64,000 bases of DNA. Source: Rhinopithecus roxellana. Its lineage: Eukaryota > Chordata > Mammalia > Primates > Cercopithecidae. The first letter of the stretch is position 1; each line of letters begins with the position of its first letter. Below are positions 54,601 to 64,000 of the stretch, piece by piece. A program made the translations under genes and the position numbers. The stretch is from contig NC_044560.1 of assembly GCF_007565055.1 (NCBI RefSeq), forward strand, positions 90,587,295-90,651,294, read 5' to 3'. A model generated the notes under the pieces. That model did no database searches and was not told where the DNA came from. It saw only the letters and a program-made list of their open reading frames with translations.

Positions 54601-57600
54601 GCCTCTAGCCAACTCCCTACTACAACTAGTAACATTGCTTTCCACATTCCCAGGTTGGGAGCAAATTCCACTAAGAGCCAGGGCAGGGCCACTATGCCTT
54701 TACAACAGCCCACATGGCTTCCCTTCTCATCAACTAAAGGATTTTGTGGCATCTGGTACACCTCTGTTTAGCAAGACCGGAGTCTGCATCAGGCCATAAC
54801 CCAAAATGTTCAGATGCCACCAGTTTCCATCCTGCTCCCAAAGTGCTAAGGACAAGCAGTACACCATCCCCATGTAGTCAGCAATCTCTTGTTCAAGGAC
54901 TAAAATTCCTTATCTTTAAAATGAAGTTCCTACTTATCCTGCTAACTTAGTTGACATGATTATCAAAGAAAATCAAGCAAATGATGCACACTACGAAACG
55001 AAACATGGAAAAACCTTCTGCTCCCCTTTCCTCTCTAAGACCAGGGTAGAAGTTCCCAAGCCCACTTCCAAAATCTTCAAAATACCTTCATTCTCGAGGA
55101 GAAAATGTGGCAGAGCTGTAGAGACAGGTCCCAAGACAAATGGAAAGCAACCTGTCTGGATTTTCTCTGCTCATTCTGTAGCACCATCTGTCCCCACACC
55201 GGCACGAGGCAGCAAGGAATGGGAAAGATTCAGGTGCTCTGGGTTGGCTGGGAGGGGCTGGGCCAAATTCCTCTCCAGACTCCAATGCTTGGGAAACAGC
55301 GTAATGTTAACCTAACGAAATGCCATTCTCCAAAATGTATCCAGAAGTTTTGCTGGAAAAACATAGTAGCTACTTTCAGAAATGAACATAATTTAAATGC
55401 TATTCCTTCAATGGAAAAAATGCCAATAAACCTATAATGGAATAGTGCTGCTTTCAATCTCCAAATCTCAGTATTATAATACCTTAGCACTGGTAATTGA
55501 TCCAAAAGGAGAAAATTCTTTCCTTAATTTCTCATCATCAATAGTGTCATCCAAGTTCTTAATGTAGAGATTCACCCCCTGAAGGAAAAAGATCACTGTT
55601 AATTGCATTTCTATACCACAAATATTCCCTAAGAAAGTGGTTCCCAAAGAGTAGCTCCCAGACCAGGAGCACCAGTATCTTTGGGAACTTGTTAGAAATG
55701 AAATTCTCGGCTGGGCACAGTGGCTCATGCCTATAATCTCAGCACTTTGGGGAGGCCGAGGTGGGTCAATCACGGAGTCAGGAGATCAAGACCATCCTTG
55801 CTAAAAGGGTGAAACCCTGTTCTCTACTAAAAATACAAAAATTAGCCAGATGTGGTGGCGGGCGCCTGTAGTCCCAGCTACTCAGGAGGCTGAGGCAGGA
55901 GAATGGAGTGAACTTGGGAGGCGGAGCTTGCAGGGAACGGAGATCACGCCACTGCACTCCAAGCCTGGGCAACAGAGCGAGACTCCATCTCAAGAGAAGG
56001 AAAAAAAAAGAAAAAAGAAATTTTCAGGTCAGACCCCAAACCCAGTGAATCAGAAAAACTCTGGGGCTGGAGCCCAGCTATCTGTTTTAACAAGCTCTGC
56101 TGGTGATTCTGATGCAAGCTCAAAGTTGTGAAACTACTGCCCTGAAACTGACAAGGATCATCAGTGCAGTCACCTTTTGTCACCTCTCCCCACAGCTGCT
56201 CTGGTGACCACTCACCCCGCCCAGCAGGGGTCTTCTTGAAGCCATGCCAAACAAAGGAGGCTCATTTAAGTAAAAAGAATCTACATGGCTAGCAACAGGC
56301 TGAGGCTTCCAGAATAGAGAGCTTCTTGATGAATAAACTCATTTCTCTTGTTTCTGGTTTTAAAATAATCACTGTCACACATGTAGTAGGTATATACCCT
56401 TTTAAACCTGATCTTCTTGGGGGAAATGGGAAGAACAGACTCCAAGTCCCCAAAAAGAAAGCCTGCTAAACATAAGGGTGTTCTGCAAATATTTCACAGC
56501 AAATCCCATTGCTAGGCTGGGCCAAGACCACCTTACCTGATATCGACTAATTCTCTCCTGTTTCAGCTGCTCAAATTTCCGTTTTAACTCTGCCTGCCGT
56601 TCTACTTTCTTTTGTGCACGGCCTACAAATATGATTTTACCACTTATTTCTTTTCCATTCATCTCTTCCACAGCCTAGAGAGGAAAAATGTCTTTAAAAT
56701 AAAGTTGCAGTGATGGGGTCTTATTCCGGAGGTCTAAGTCCCAACAAGTATTCTTTCTACTATAGCACTAAATCTAAATTCATTCCACCTCTGAAGTCTG
56801 TCACACAAATCCAAACTTCCTCATCTGTAAAATGAGGTTAATATTTAAATAGGTTATTGATCCAAATAATATAGATATAGCACAGGTGTATAAACACAAG
56901 TGTGCTGACATGAGCCCAGGGCGATATCATCTTCTGGCTGCCAGTAAATTCTGCAGGTGCTTTTGTGGGTATTTAAGTGATAAATGTTGAGGGTCTGGCA
57001 CAATGCTTTGCCCACAAGTAGCTGCTGTGCTGTTATGAAATCAGCACTCACTGGGCTTTAGTTCTCTCACCTTTGCAGGGGAACAAACATCTGTCCTATT
57101 CTTTCAACAACTGACAGCTGAGGTGACAGGTATGTGCCAAGTGCTTTGTGAACACCTACATGATGTTAACATGTGGAACCCAGGAAGATGATCCCAGAGT
57201 ATAGTAATGGTACATCTACTATTAGATACTCAGACCATCCCAGCTCTAGCTAGGTGCTAGCAAAACTCTGCCCATGCTCTGGGGCCACCTCCCACAAGTT
57301 TTTCCCAACCTTTGTGGTACACTCACCTTATTGGCATCCTCGTGTTTTTCGTAACTCACAAAGCCAAAGCCTTTGGATTTCCCACTGGGATCTCTCATCA
57401 CCTTGACACTTAGGGTCTTACCTATTACCAAAGGACATAACATTAGTAACACCATCTCGAGCACAGCTCAAGGAGAGAGGGCTTCCCTCTGGAAACTCAC
57501 TTGAAGCAAATCTCTGGAGCAGCGCCCTCATCTCTTAAGAAAGAAGAGATGGGTCTGGTGGGGACAAGGACCCTCAACTTACCAAACTGACTGAATAGCT

Positions 57601-60600
57601 CTTTCAGACTCTCATCATCCACCTCTTCCCCAAAGTTTTTTATATAAACATTGGTGAATTCCTTGGCTTTGGCTCCCAGCTCAGCTTCCCGCTCTTTGCG
57701 AGACTTGAATCTGCCCACAAATCTAAAAAGAAACCATGAAAAAAGTAATCACCCAGAGGAATAAAACATGATGTCCAGGGACCCAAAGGAATACAAGTTA
57801 AAGGCTGACAGGAGAAGTTAAAACATGAGATCCCCATCCACCACCGAGGAGGCTCAGAGATACCCAAGTCCCCAGCAGAAAGAGAAAAAGGCAGGACTAT
57901 CCTGTAAGGGCCAGCCCCAGGGCTCCTGGCTTAGACCAGGGCTACTCCTACCACATCACACTGCCTTCATGAAGAAACCTGATGGCCATGTTTTTAAAAC
58001 GTTCATTTCTGTGCAACTATGTAAATGCATAGAAAAGGTCTGGAAGGATACAAACCAAACTGTTAACAGTGGTTAATCCTAGGTATGAGATTGTTGGAGC
58101 GAAGGGGCACCCTTTCCTTTTTAAATTTATTTTGGTACTCTTATACTTAGAAGAAAATTTATCCATACACTGACATTTTTATATTTCTTTTTAGTGATAT
58201 CTGTACATCAACCAACCACTGGACACACAGACATTATACACATAACCCATCCTCTGGTATGTTGAATGACACAAAGGACAAGAATTATTTTGGCTTGTAA
58301 TAGCCAAGACTTATTGTCCCTTCTTCTCCCCACATGGCTTTGCTAAGTTCCCCCTCTGCATTCTACAGTAACAACCACACCAAAGCAACAGGTCTGTTAC
58401 GAAGTTTTTCTGCAAAAGGATGGGATTTTTCATTGTCACCAAGTATTACTGTGGAGCCAGCCTTGCATTAGGTCACTGAATCATAAGTCAGAAAACGGAG
58501 AACGGCGGGGACAATTTGGCATCAACCACTAGCGAGGGACCCATGGACAGACCTGAGTCACAGGAAAGCCAAGGTCACGCTGCTAGTGTATAGCTCCTGG
58601 TCAGTCCAGGGCCCTCTCCACTCTGCCGCTGGCCAAGACCCCGACTCAGAGTGAGCTTAGAGCTGCATTCCAGCCAGCCCCAGTTGTTGATGCTCACAAA
58701 ACCCACAGACAGATGCCTTTAAGGGAGAGGCAGCAGGCAGGCCATGGCTTGGGCAGGAAGCCCACCTCGGCGAGTCAAAAGGGCTGCCACGGCTCAGGCA
58801 GGGAGACTCACCAGCCCTGGAGTGGAGAGGTAGGAGCAGGCCACACTTGGGCCGAGAACCAGTAGCCGCCTTGTGTGTGCCAGTTAATACCGAGGTGGGG
58901 CCACGGCTGGCTCATGCGATGGTTGTTGCTCCGGACTGGGACACTCACACTTTGCGGTCATTGAGGAGCATGCCATTCATCTTCTCGATGGCCTTGTCGG
59001 CAGCCTCTTGGGTCTCGAAGTGGACAAATGCATAACCCTTAGAGCCGTTCTCATCACACACCACCTGTCAAAGACAAGGTGGACCACTTTAGCACCACTG
59101 GCCAGCTCCTGAGACATGAGAACCTCAGGGTATCTTGTGCCTGAGAGGCTTTAGCCCATCCATGGCCAAAGGTGGCCAAGTACACGAGTACAATTTTTCT
59201 CACACCTAGCACAGCACCAGGTACCTAGTAAGTGTTCCATTTACAAAGGTAGCCACTACTAGGCTGTTTCTATTCCAAATGTTTTCTTTTTATAAAAAAC
59301 AAAGCAAAACAAAACAAAAAAAACAAAGAAAACACTTAAAATCGGGTGCTGTGGCTCATGCCTGTAATTCCAATGCTTTGGGAGGTCAAAGCAGGAGGAT
59401 CATTGGAGCCAGGAGCTGGAGACCAGCCTATGCAATGGAGAGAGACCCTGTCTCTACAAAAAATAAAAAAATTAACTGAATGTGGTAGTACATGCCTGTA
59501 GTCCCAGCTACTTGGGAGGCTGAGGTGGGAGGATGGCTTGTCCCCTGGAGGTCGAAGCTACAATGAGCTATTACTACACCATTGCACTCCACCCTGGGTG
59601 ACAGACAGAGCAAGACCCTGTCTCTTTAAAACACAACAACACATTTTAAGAGATCTGGGTGCAAACCACAGTGCTGCAGAAGAGAAAACATTTTCCAAGG
59701 CCACAACAGATTTTCAGTGCAGTATGGTGTTAAACACCTACACCACCACTGTTTAAGTTTTAAAGTGCTCAGCATAAAACAGATACGTACAAGGAACAGA
59801 GTGAATTTATGCTTCTAACGTGATTAAGTTTCCTGAAGACTAGAGATACTTCTCGGGTCCTCTCCTTTCCCCCATCCCAAAAGAAAAACCTGGGGCTTTC
59901 CAAAACTGAAGAACAGGAAAGGTATTTCAGGCTGAGGAAAGAACAAGGGTATGAAAACGTGTGCTGGTTACGCTGGGTGTGGCCCTGAGATTACCCATGG
60001 GAACTTTTAGAATTCCATGTCCAGCATTTTGAAAATTCCTGTATCCTGATGCCAAGGTAGTTTTTTCCATTTGGTATTTATCTTGTTTTTGAGAATCAAT
60101 TATTCTGCTAAAATCATTTAATCAATGTTTACCTTGCAGGACAGAATGTTTCCAAAAGCAGAAAAAGTATCATAAAGTGCCTTGTTATCTATAGATTTGT
60201 CCAGGTTCTTGATGAAGACATTTCCCACACCAGATTTTCTCAAAGAGGGATCCCTCTGAGACCACATGATGCGGATTGGCTTTCCCTTAATCACATCAAA
60301 GTTCATGGTGTCCAAAGCCCGCTCAGCTGTAAGAGAGAAACACATTTCAATAAGGAGAGAACACGTCAGCTCCCACAGGCCAACATCCTAAGAACAGATT
60401 ACTCCAGGACTTTTCAAGGTAATCACTCTTCATAAAAGGCAATAAAAGGGCATCAGATTCCTCCAGCCTGCACTGTTAGTAAGGGTAGAATAAGTTCCAG
60501 GTAATGACTCTACTTCATGACAGAAGTCTAAACGCCCTTCTGGGTCTGTGCCCTTGTTGGATAAAGGGGCCATAAGTAAAGATAATCTAAATGGCCTTAA

Positions 60601-63600
60601 TGACACCAAGATCCAATGACAATACCTCACATTTGACTAAGCTTTACCATTTGGAAGAGACTTTGCAGACTACCACCCACCATGACTCAGGTGGGACATC
60701 TGAAATTACACATTTTACAAAATGAACAAACTTATGTTTAGGGTGACTAAGCTGTGCAGCTAGCCAGTGATTAGGAAACTAATACTAGATTATCTGATTT
60801 ATTTTTCAGTGAGGTATTGCATCCAAGTTATCAAGTCATTTAGTCTGCAATCCATCTACGGAGACAAGCGACTAAACCTATGAGCAAATGATCTGGAAAA
60901 AAAAAAAAAAGGTGCTATCCCTCTATTCAGAATTCAGTCCAATTTCTTTTATTTTCAGTTTCTGAGAACAGAAATTTATTTAAACAAAAAAGCATCAATC
61001 ACCAAAATGGATACAACTGATCACACATGGAAAAGTTCTCTGTACCATCACAACAAGGATTAAACCACCATACCTTCTGCCTAAGCAGACAGCACGCACA
61101 TGGTAGGCCCTGCACCTACCTTTTGAAGCCTTAATCGAAGTTCTGTAGAATTCTAGGACTTCAGCTACCCTGGGTGCCCAACCAAGTTCCCCATCCAGTG
61201 CCTTGGAAAGCTTCTGTAGCTTCCCAACTAAGTCCCTATGTGCACCAGAGACAATTTAAAGAACCAAAAGCTGGGCCGGGCACCCTGGCTCACTCCTGTA
61301 ATCCCAGCACTTTGGGAGGCTGAAACAGGTGGATCACCTGAGGTCAGGAGTTCGAGATCAGCCTGACCAACATGGTGAAACCCCATCTCTACTAAAAATA
61401 CAAAATTGGCTGGGTGTGTGGTGGGAGCCTGTAATCCCAGCTACTCAGGAGGCTGAGGCAGGAAAATCTTTTGAACCCAGGAGTCAGAGGTTGCAGTGAG
61501 CTGAGATCGCGCCATTGCACTCCAGCCTGGGCAGTAAGAGCGAAAACAAACAACAAAAAGAACCAGAAGCTAAAATATACCACCACCTGCCAGCCAAAAC
61601 ACTTCTCATCACTAACCGCAACAAGGATGCCCAGATCTGGTGGCCACTTTTCCTTAAGGCTGTGACCGCATCTCCTATCGGTGACATCACCCAGAACCTC
61701 CTCCATGAGGGGATTTAGACAGGGTCAGAGCAGTGGAATCTGCTCCTTGCCTCAAGGCAACACCTCACTTAAGGGGGGGACAAAATTCCCCAACTCTGAC
61801 GCTCCACACAGTACTGTTTCTTTAACCAGGAGAATTTATTTTCACTCATTATTTCCAACAAACTTCCCCATCCCCTTCAGAAGGTGGGCTCATCTGTATG
61901 GGGGGCAGTTGGGAAAAGGGGAGATGACAAGACAGATCCAAGTCAGGAACAGTCCAGGAAAGGAGGAGTTTGCTTGTGATGGCTATCAGAGATAGATAGC
62001 TGGGATCGCAAACTATTTCATTAATTAGCAGTAAAGGAGCCCATTTCAACACAGCTCCTCGTCTATTTCCAGACAGCACTGCACAAGGCAAGCCGGCTTA
62101 GTCTGACAAATCTGGCTGCACTTATTTATAGCAGGGAGAAGTCCTGCAGAAGTATGTGTTGGCAGACACACTGACCAATGGCTTCTGCTATCTCTAAGTG
62201 ATATGACTTTTGTTCAAAAGTCAAGAAGGCAGACAACACCTAATGTGGTACATTATCCCCTAAAAAGACCACACTCAGCTATCTTCTTTGCGCTTCTATG
62301 GCCATAGACAGAACTCAGCTTGGAGCATACTGGATTGACGGTAGCAATACCTAGTCCCTCTTAACATGTCCAATTCTCTGGTCTCAGCTGCAACCTGGGC
62401 AAGTAGTAACTCTGGGCCTCAGACAGAAAACAAAGTGGGGACCTCAAAACTAGCAACCTGGAGATCCTTTGCCATAGAATGGCTTGTTTCTCCCAGTAAT
62501 GATCTCTGCAGTTGTTCCCTTCTAATCTGGAGTCACGTGCAGCCTCTGATCAGATTTCCTTTGGCCTCACTCCTGCCACGCCTGCAACATACCTCTCTCC
62601 ATGCTAAGGCCACAATCTGAGGTGGCAGAGCACTGTGCTGGGAGTCTCAACTTGGTTTCCAACTTTTTGCATTCCTTTTCCTTCTCAGGAGTCCCATTTT
62701 CTTCAGATTAGATGAAGTAAAAGGGCTCTGATGAGTGCAAACCACTGTTACAGCTGAGGTGACAAATGCCACCAGATTTTCAAGTGACGCTTCCCCAAAC
62801 TACCTCCACAACACTCTCTACGGCACAGAGCCTGGATACCATTTGTCCAGCGTAAAGCACTTCTCCACTCCAGTGGCAAACACACAGACCAAGGAGCTGG
62901 CCTGGCACACGCAGCTCCTGTGGCACTAACCTAAATCTCTGCTAGTCTAACGCACAGAAACCTTCCCCCTGCTTCCTGCCTGCCCTGACCCATCCTTTAT
63001 CAGCACAATATCAGGTAGTCAAGGTTAGTAAAGGTGGCAGAGCGGGCAGGAGCTCTACAATGTAGAACTTTTGCGGGGAATTGTGTTTCAAACGTCCCGC
63101 CTTTTTGGCCAGCCTGTGAAGGGCACAAGGAAGGGTCTGTAACAGCCCAGCCCCACTGACAAGGACCACACACAGTGGAATGCCAGTGGGTTCACTCTAA
63201 TCCTGTTTTACAGTTTCCTTGGTTTCCAACCCCACTACCAGCAACACCAGTAAGTAGCCCAAGGTCACCCAGTTAGCAAGTGGTAGAAACAAGATTGAAA
63301 CTCGAGTCATCTGATGCCAGGTCCGCGTTCTCAATCTCTGCACCCTGCTCCAAGCTTCGGTAGCAACATGCTGTCGTGATGCTGCCCTCCTTGGCAGGAG
63401 GGCCCTGCCAGAAGACGACTCCCGGGGTCCGCCGGGCTCCCACGCACGTGTGGGCACAGCTTCTACTCACCGTCGGCCGGCTGCTGGAAGTTGACGTAGG
63501 CATAGCCCAGGGAGCGGCGGGTGATCATATCGCGGCAGACCCGGATGGACAGCACAGGCCCCGCGGGGCTGAACTTTTCGTACAGCATGGCCTCGGTGAC

Positions 63601-63663
63601 GTCCGAGTGCAGGTCGCCCACGTACAGGGAGGCCATGGGGTAGCTGCTGGCCGCAGCGTTCAT
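48518..63663 (-). CDS. PABPC4: PABPC4, inducible cytoplasmic poly(A)-binding protein 4
   Basis: Cytoplasmic poly(A)-binding protein that coats mRNA tails and links them to eIF4G and deadenylation/release factors. Coding exons in order: 63663-63471, 60326-60133, 59064-58949, 57722-57583, 57421-57327, 56674-56537, 55578-55483, 53124-52852, 52515-52428, 52283-52164, 51666-51580, 51485-51358, 49237-49144, 49024-48894, 48607-48518. They total 1983 nt, 660 codons plus TAG, the length of human isoform 1. Four RRMs occupy about residues 11-89, 99-175, 191-268 and 294-370, with RNP2 motifs LYVGDL, VFIKNL, VYIKNF, LYIKNL and RNP1 motifs [33 protein letters not shown] Pro/Gln/Ala-rich linker follows, then the C-terminal MLLE domain with [18 protein letters not shown]. 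The start at 63663 has purines at -3 and +4. Every junction is GT/AG and in phase. Confidence 0.97.
48894..49024 (-). CDS. PABPC4: PABPC4 exon 14 (MLLE core)
   Basis: 131 nt, acceptor cccatag, donor gtgagc. It encodes the PAM2-peptide-binding core with [19 protein letters not shown]. Confidence 0.96.
49144..49237 (-). CDS. PABPC4: PABPC4 exon 13 (start of MLLE region)
   Basis: 94 nt, acceptor ttcccag, donor gtgagt. It contains [20 protein letters not shown] at the head of the MLLE domain. Confidence 0.95.
49464..49771 (+). mobile_element. Monkey-type AluY, first of tandem pair
   Basis: gccgggcgcggtggctcaag head, gatccggccactgcactcc right arm, A23. Confidence 0.93.
49772..50063 (+). mobile_element. 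Monkey-type AluY, second of tandem pair
   Basis: ggccgggcgcggtggctcaa starts directly in the first A tail. GGAATGC flanks the pair on both sides. Confidence 0.93.
50484..50774 (+). mobile_element. Monkey-type AluY with 15-bp duplication
   Basis: ggccgggcgcggtggctcaa head. AAAGAGTAATCTACT at 50469-50483 and 50775-50789. Confidence 0.95.
51358..51485 (-). CDS. PABPC4: PABPC4 exon 12 (Ala-rich linker)
   Basis: 128 nt, acceptor cctaag, donor gtgagg. It encodes [20 protein letters not shown] and ends HPAIQPLQ. Confidence 0.94.
51580..51666 (-). CDS. PABPC4: PABPC4 exon 11 (87-nt cassette)
   Basis: 87 nt (29 codons in frame), acceptor ttgtag, donor gtggta. It encodes [14 protein letters not shown] and then [15 protein letters not shown]. 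Skipping preserves the frame. Confidence 0.92.
52164..52283 (-). CDS. PABPC4: PABPC4 exon 10 (linker, with alternative donor)
   Basis: 120 nt, acceptor tcaccag, distal donor gtgagc. A second donor gtaatg begins at 52211; its use removes 48 nt (16 codons, NAPASRG... segment) in frame. Confidence 0.92.
52428..52515 (-). CDS. PABPC4: PABPC4 exon 9 (linker)
   Basis: 88 nt, acceptor cttacag, donor gtaggt. It encodes [20 protein letters not shown] and then RWQQGGRPQ, part of the low-complexity linker used for self-association. Confidence 0.94.
52852..53124 (-). CDS. PABPC4: PABPC4 exon 8 (RRM4 end, linker start)
   Basis: 273 nt (91 codons), acceptor ttttgcag, donor gtgggt. It carries RNP1 [26 protein letters not shown] and ends FVPAVPQ. 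Confidence 0.95.
53167..53292 (+). mobile_element. Alu left-arm element
   Basis: ggctgggtgtggtggctcgt to ctcatctcaaaaaagaaaag. Confidence 0.87.
53295..53625 (+). mobile_element. Alu, full length
   Basis: ccaggtgcagtggctcatg to a (CAAA)n tail. Confidence 0.92.
55114..55250 (-). ncRNA. SNORA55: SNORA55, H/ACA box small nucleolar RNA
   Basis: Intronic pseudouridylation guide RNA processed from PABPC4 intron 7. On the minus strand I see a 5' hairpin closed by AGCACC/GGTGCT, an H box AGAGAA (ANANNA) in the hinge, a 3' hairpin closed by AGACAGGT/ACCTGTCT, and an ACA box exactly three bases from the 3' end at 55114. The structured core is 127 nt; adding about 10 bases 5' gives the 137-nt length I recall for human SNORA55, which is hosted by PABPC4. 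The exact 5' end is uncertain. Confidence 0.85.
55483..55578 (-). CDS. PABPC4: PABPC4 exon 7 (RRM4 start)
   Basis: 96 nt (32 codons), acceptor ccttcag, donor gtatta. It encodes [18 protein letters not shown] and ends TSAK. Confidence 0.95.
55710..56018 (+). mobile_element. Alu, full length
   Basis: ggctgggcacagtggctcat to ctcaagagaaggaaaaaaaa. Lies in PABPC4 intron 6. Confidence 0.92.
56537..56674 (-). CDS. PABPC4: PABPC4 exon 6 (RRM3 end, linker)
   Basis: 138 nt (46 codons), acceptor ctctctag, donor gtaagg. It contains [17 protein letters not shown] and ends ERISRYQ. Confidence 0.95.
57327..57421 (-). CDS. PABPC4: PABPC4 exon 5 (RRM3)
   Basis: 95 nt, acceptor aatag, donor gtgagt. It carries RNP1 KGFGFVSY and ends EDANK. 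Confidence 0.95.
57583..57722 (-). CDS. PABPC4: PABPC4 exon 4 (RRM2-RRM3 linker, RRM3 start)
   Basis: 140 nt, acceptor tttttag, donor gtaagt. It contains [20 protein letters not shown] and ends FSQF plus one base. Confidence 0.95.
57723..58948 (-). other. PABPC4: PABPC4 intron 3
   Basis: Unique sequence without a recognisable repeat or RNA gene. Confidence 0.5.
58949..59064 (-). CDS. PABPC4: PABPC4 exon 3 (RRM2)
   Basis: 116 nt, acceptor ttgacag, donor gtgagt. It encodes [18 protein letters not shown] and ends two bases into a Val codon. Confidence 0.95.
59343..59640 (+). mobile_element. Alu, older type
   Basis: gggtgctgtggctcatgcct to ctctttaaaacacaacaaca. Lies in PABPC4 intron 2. Confidence 0.88.
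60133..60326 (-). CDS. PABPC4: PABPC4 exon 2 (RRM1 end, RRM2 start)
   Basis: 194 nt, acceptor tcttacag, donor gtaaac. It contains [20 protein letters not shown] and ends SCK. Confidence 0.95.
60327..63470 (-). other. PABPC4: PABPC4 intron 1
   Basis: 3.1-kb first intron with one sense-strand Alu (61274-61562) and otherwise unique sequence. No additional exon or snoRNA is identified. Confidence 0.6.
61274..61562 (+). mobile_element. Alu, full length
   Basis: ggccgggcaccctggctcac to gcgaaaacaaacaacaaaaa. Lies in PABPC4 intron 1. Confidence 0.9.
63471..63663 (-). CDS. PABPC4: PABPC4 coding exon 1 (RRM1 start)
   Basis: 193 nt coding, ATG at 63663-63661. It encodes [18 protein letters not shown] and the first RRM up to [11 protein letters not shown], with donor gtgagt. 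Confidence 0.95.
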
Positions 63664-63669
63664 CTCCCC

Positions 63670-64000
63670 GCCCCCCACCACCCCGAGCCCCGCCAGGAGG
63701 ACTTCTTATCGGGCCCGCCGCAGGACAAAAGGGGCGCCCTCGGAGCCCGGGCCCGCGCCGCGGCTCACAGGTGGCACCGGGGCGGCGAGGACGGGCTGGA
63801 GTCGGCGGGCTCGGAGACTGGACGGAAACGGGAGGCGGGGGCCGGCTCCCACGGCTGCGGCACCGCAGACAAAAGGCTCTCCGCACAATACGGCCCTCCC
63901 CACGACTTTGCACTTCTCAGCGGTCCTGGTGCGAAGCTCCAAATTTCAAAAAACCAAAGTAGGGAAAAAATTAAACGGGGAATCCCCTTCCGAACGGTAA
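63670..64000 (-). promoter_or_regulatory. PABPC4: PABPC4 5' leader / CpG-rich promoter
   Basis: CpG-dense, TATA-less sequence upstream of the PABPC4 ATG, turning A/T-rich beyond about 63915. The leader holds two near-identical pyrimidine-rich motifs on the minus strand, CCCCTTTTGTCCTG (63734-63721) and CCTTTTGTCTG (near 63875-63865). The transcription start is not determinable by eye. Confidence 0.65.

Larger units (their letters stand above)
47640..63700 (-). other. PABPC4: PABPC4 transcription unit
   Basis: Gene extent from the CpG-rich 5' leader near the right edge to the poly(A) site. Fifteen coding exons lie at 63663-48518. The last coding exon continues to 48505 (followed by gtatgt), and a separate 3'UTR exon begins at 47953 after ctttacag. 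The true 5' end may lie beyond 63700 or outside the window. Confidence 0.9.

Noticed and set aside
54540..54780. Alternative H/ACA snoRNA candidate in the same PABPC4 intron
   Set aside because: No paired closing stems with a correctly spaced ACA box; the 55114-55250 structure satisfies all features.
63467..63913. 148-codon frame overlapping the PABPC4 start
   Set aside because: Out-of-frame product of the CpG-rich leader and exon 1; the RRM frame from 63663 is clearly the real one.
1..64000. tRNA genes, CRISPR arrays, bacterial operons or phage elements
   Set aside because: The sequence is plainly primate nuclear DNA; no cloverleaf with A/B boxes outside SINEs and no regularly spaced direct repeats were seen.

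Overview
The window is nuclear DNA from an Old World monkey (macaque/baboon group), orthologous to the human 1p34 segment BMP8A - PPIEL - PABPC4. Three lines support this: split genes with canonical GT/AG introns, dozens of Alu elements, and several young AluY copies with bases I associate with cercopithecid AluYR families (GGCTCAAGCCTG head, GATCCGGCCACTG in the right arm) flanked by perfect target-site duplications. No tool was run; family names rest on remembered human proteins and repeat consensi.

Layout. (1) 1-14244, plus strand: exons 2-7 of BMP8A, encoding about residues 112-402 of the TGF-beta family preproprotein, all in frame with intact splice sites. Exon 1 lies upstream. Intron 3 carries a same-strand, intronless copy of the testis succinyl-CoA:3-ketoacid transferase gene (OXCT2P1), broken by at least five frameshifts. 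(2) 14245-19950: BMP8A 3' region and flank. (3) About 19955-46870, minus strand: PPIEL, a decayed copy of the spliceosomal cyclophilin gene PPIE. I can place eight exons plus the first exon/promoter. It carries frameshifts, a premature stop, two lost splice donors, a lost stop codon and one exon I cannot find. Its introns are packed with Alu, L1 and LTR insertions. (4) 47640-63663, minus strand: complete PABPC4, 15 coding exons plus a 3'UTR exon, 660 codons, with SNORA55 in intron 7 and a CpG-rich promoter at the right edge.

BMP8A and PPIEL converge tail to tail. In human the paralogous block BMP8B/OXCT2/PPIE has the same internal arrangement, so the left two thirds of the window is one half of a segmental duplication whose OXCT2 and PPIE copies have died here while BMP8A survived. 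PPIEL's promoter sits about 0.8 kb beyond the PABPC4 polyadenylation site.

The most unusual item is a 1232-bp solo LTR (22749-23980) inserted in an L1. It has TG...CA ends, near-perfect 6-bp target duplications, a 45-bp tandem repeat before a TATA box, and an LTR-internal reading frame for a short protein with one hydrophobic segment, a layout reminiscent of mouse-mammary-tumour-type betaretroviral LTRs.
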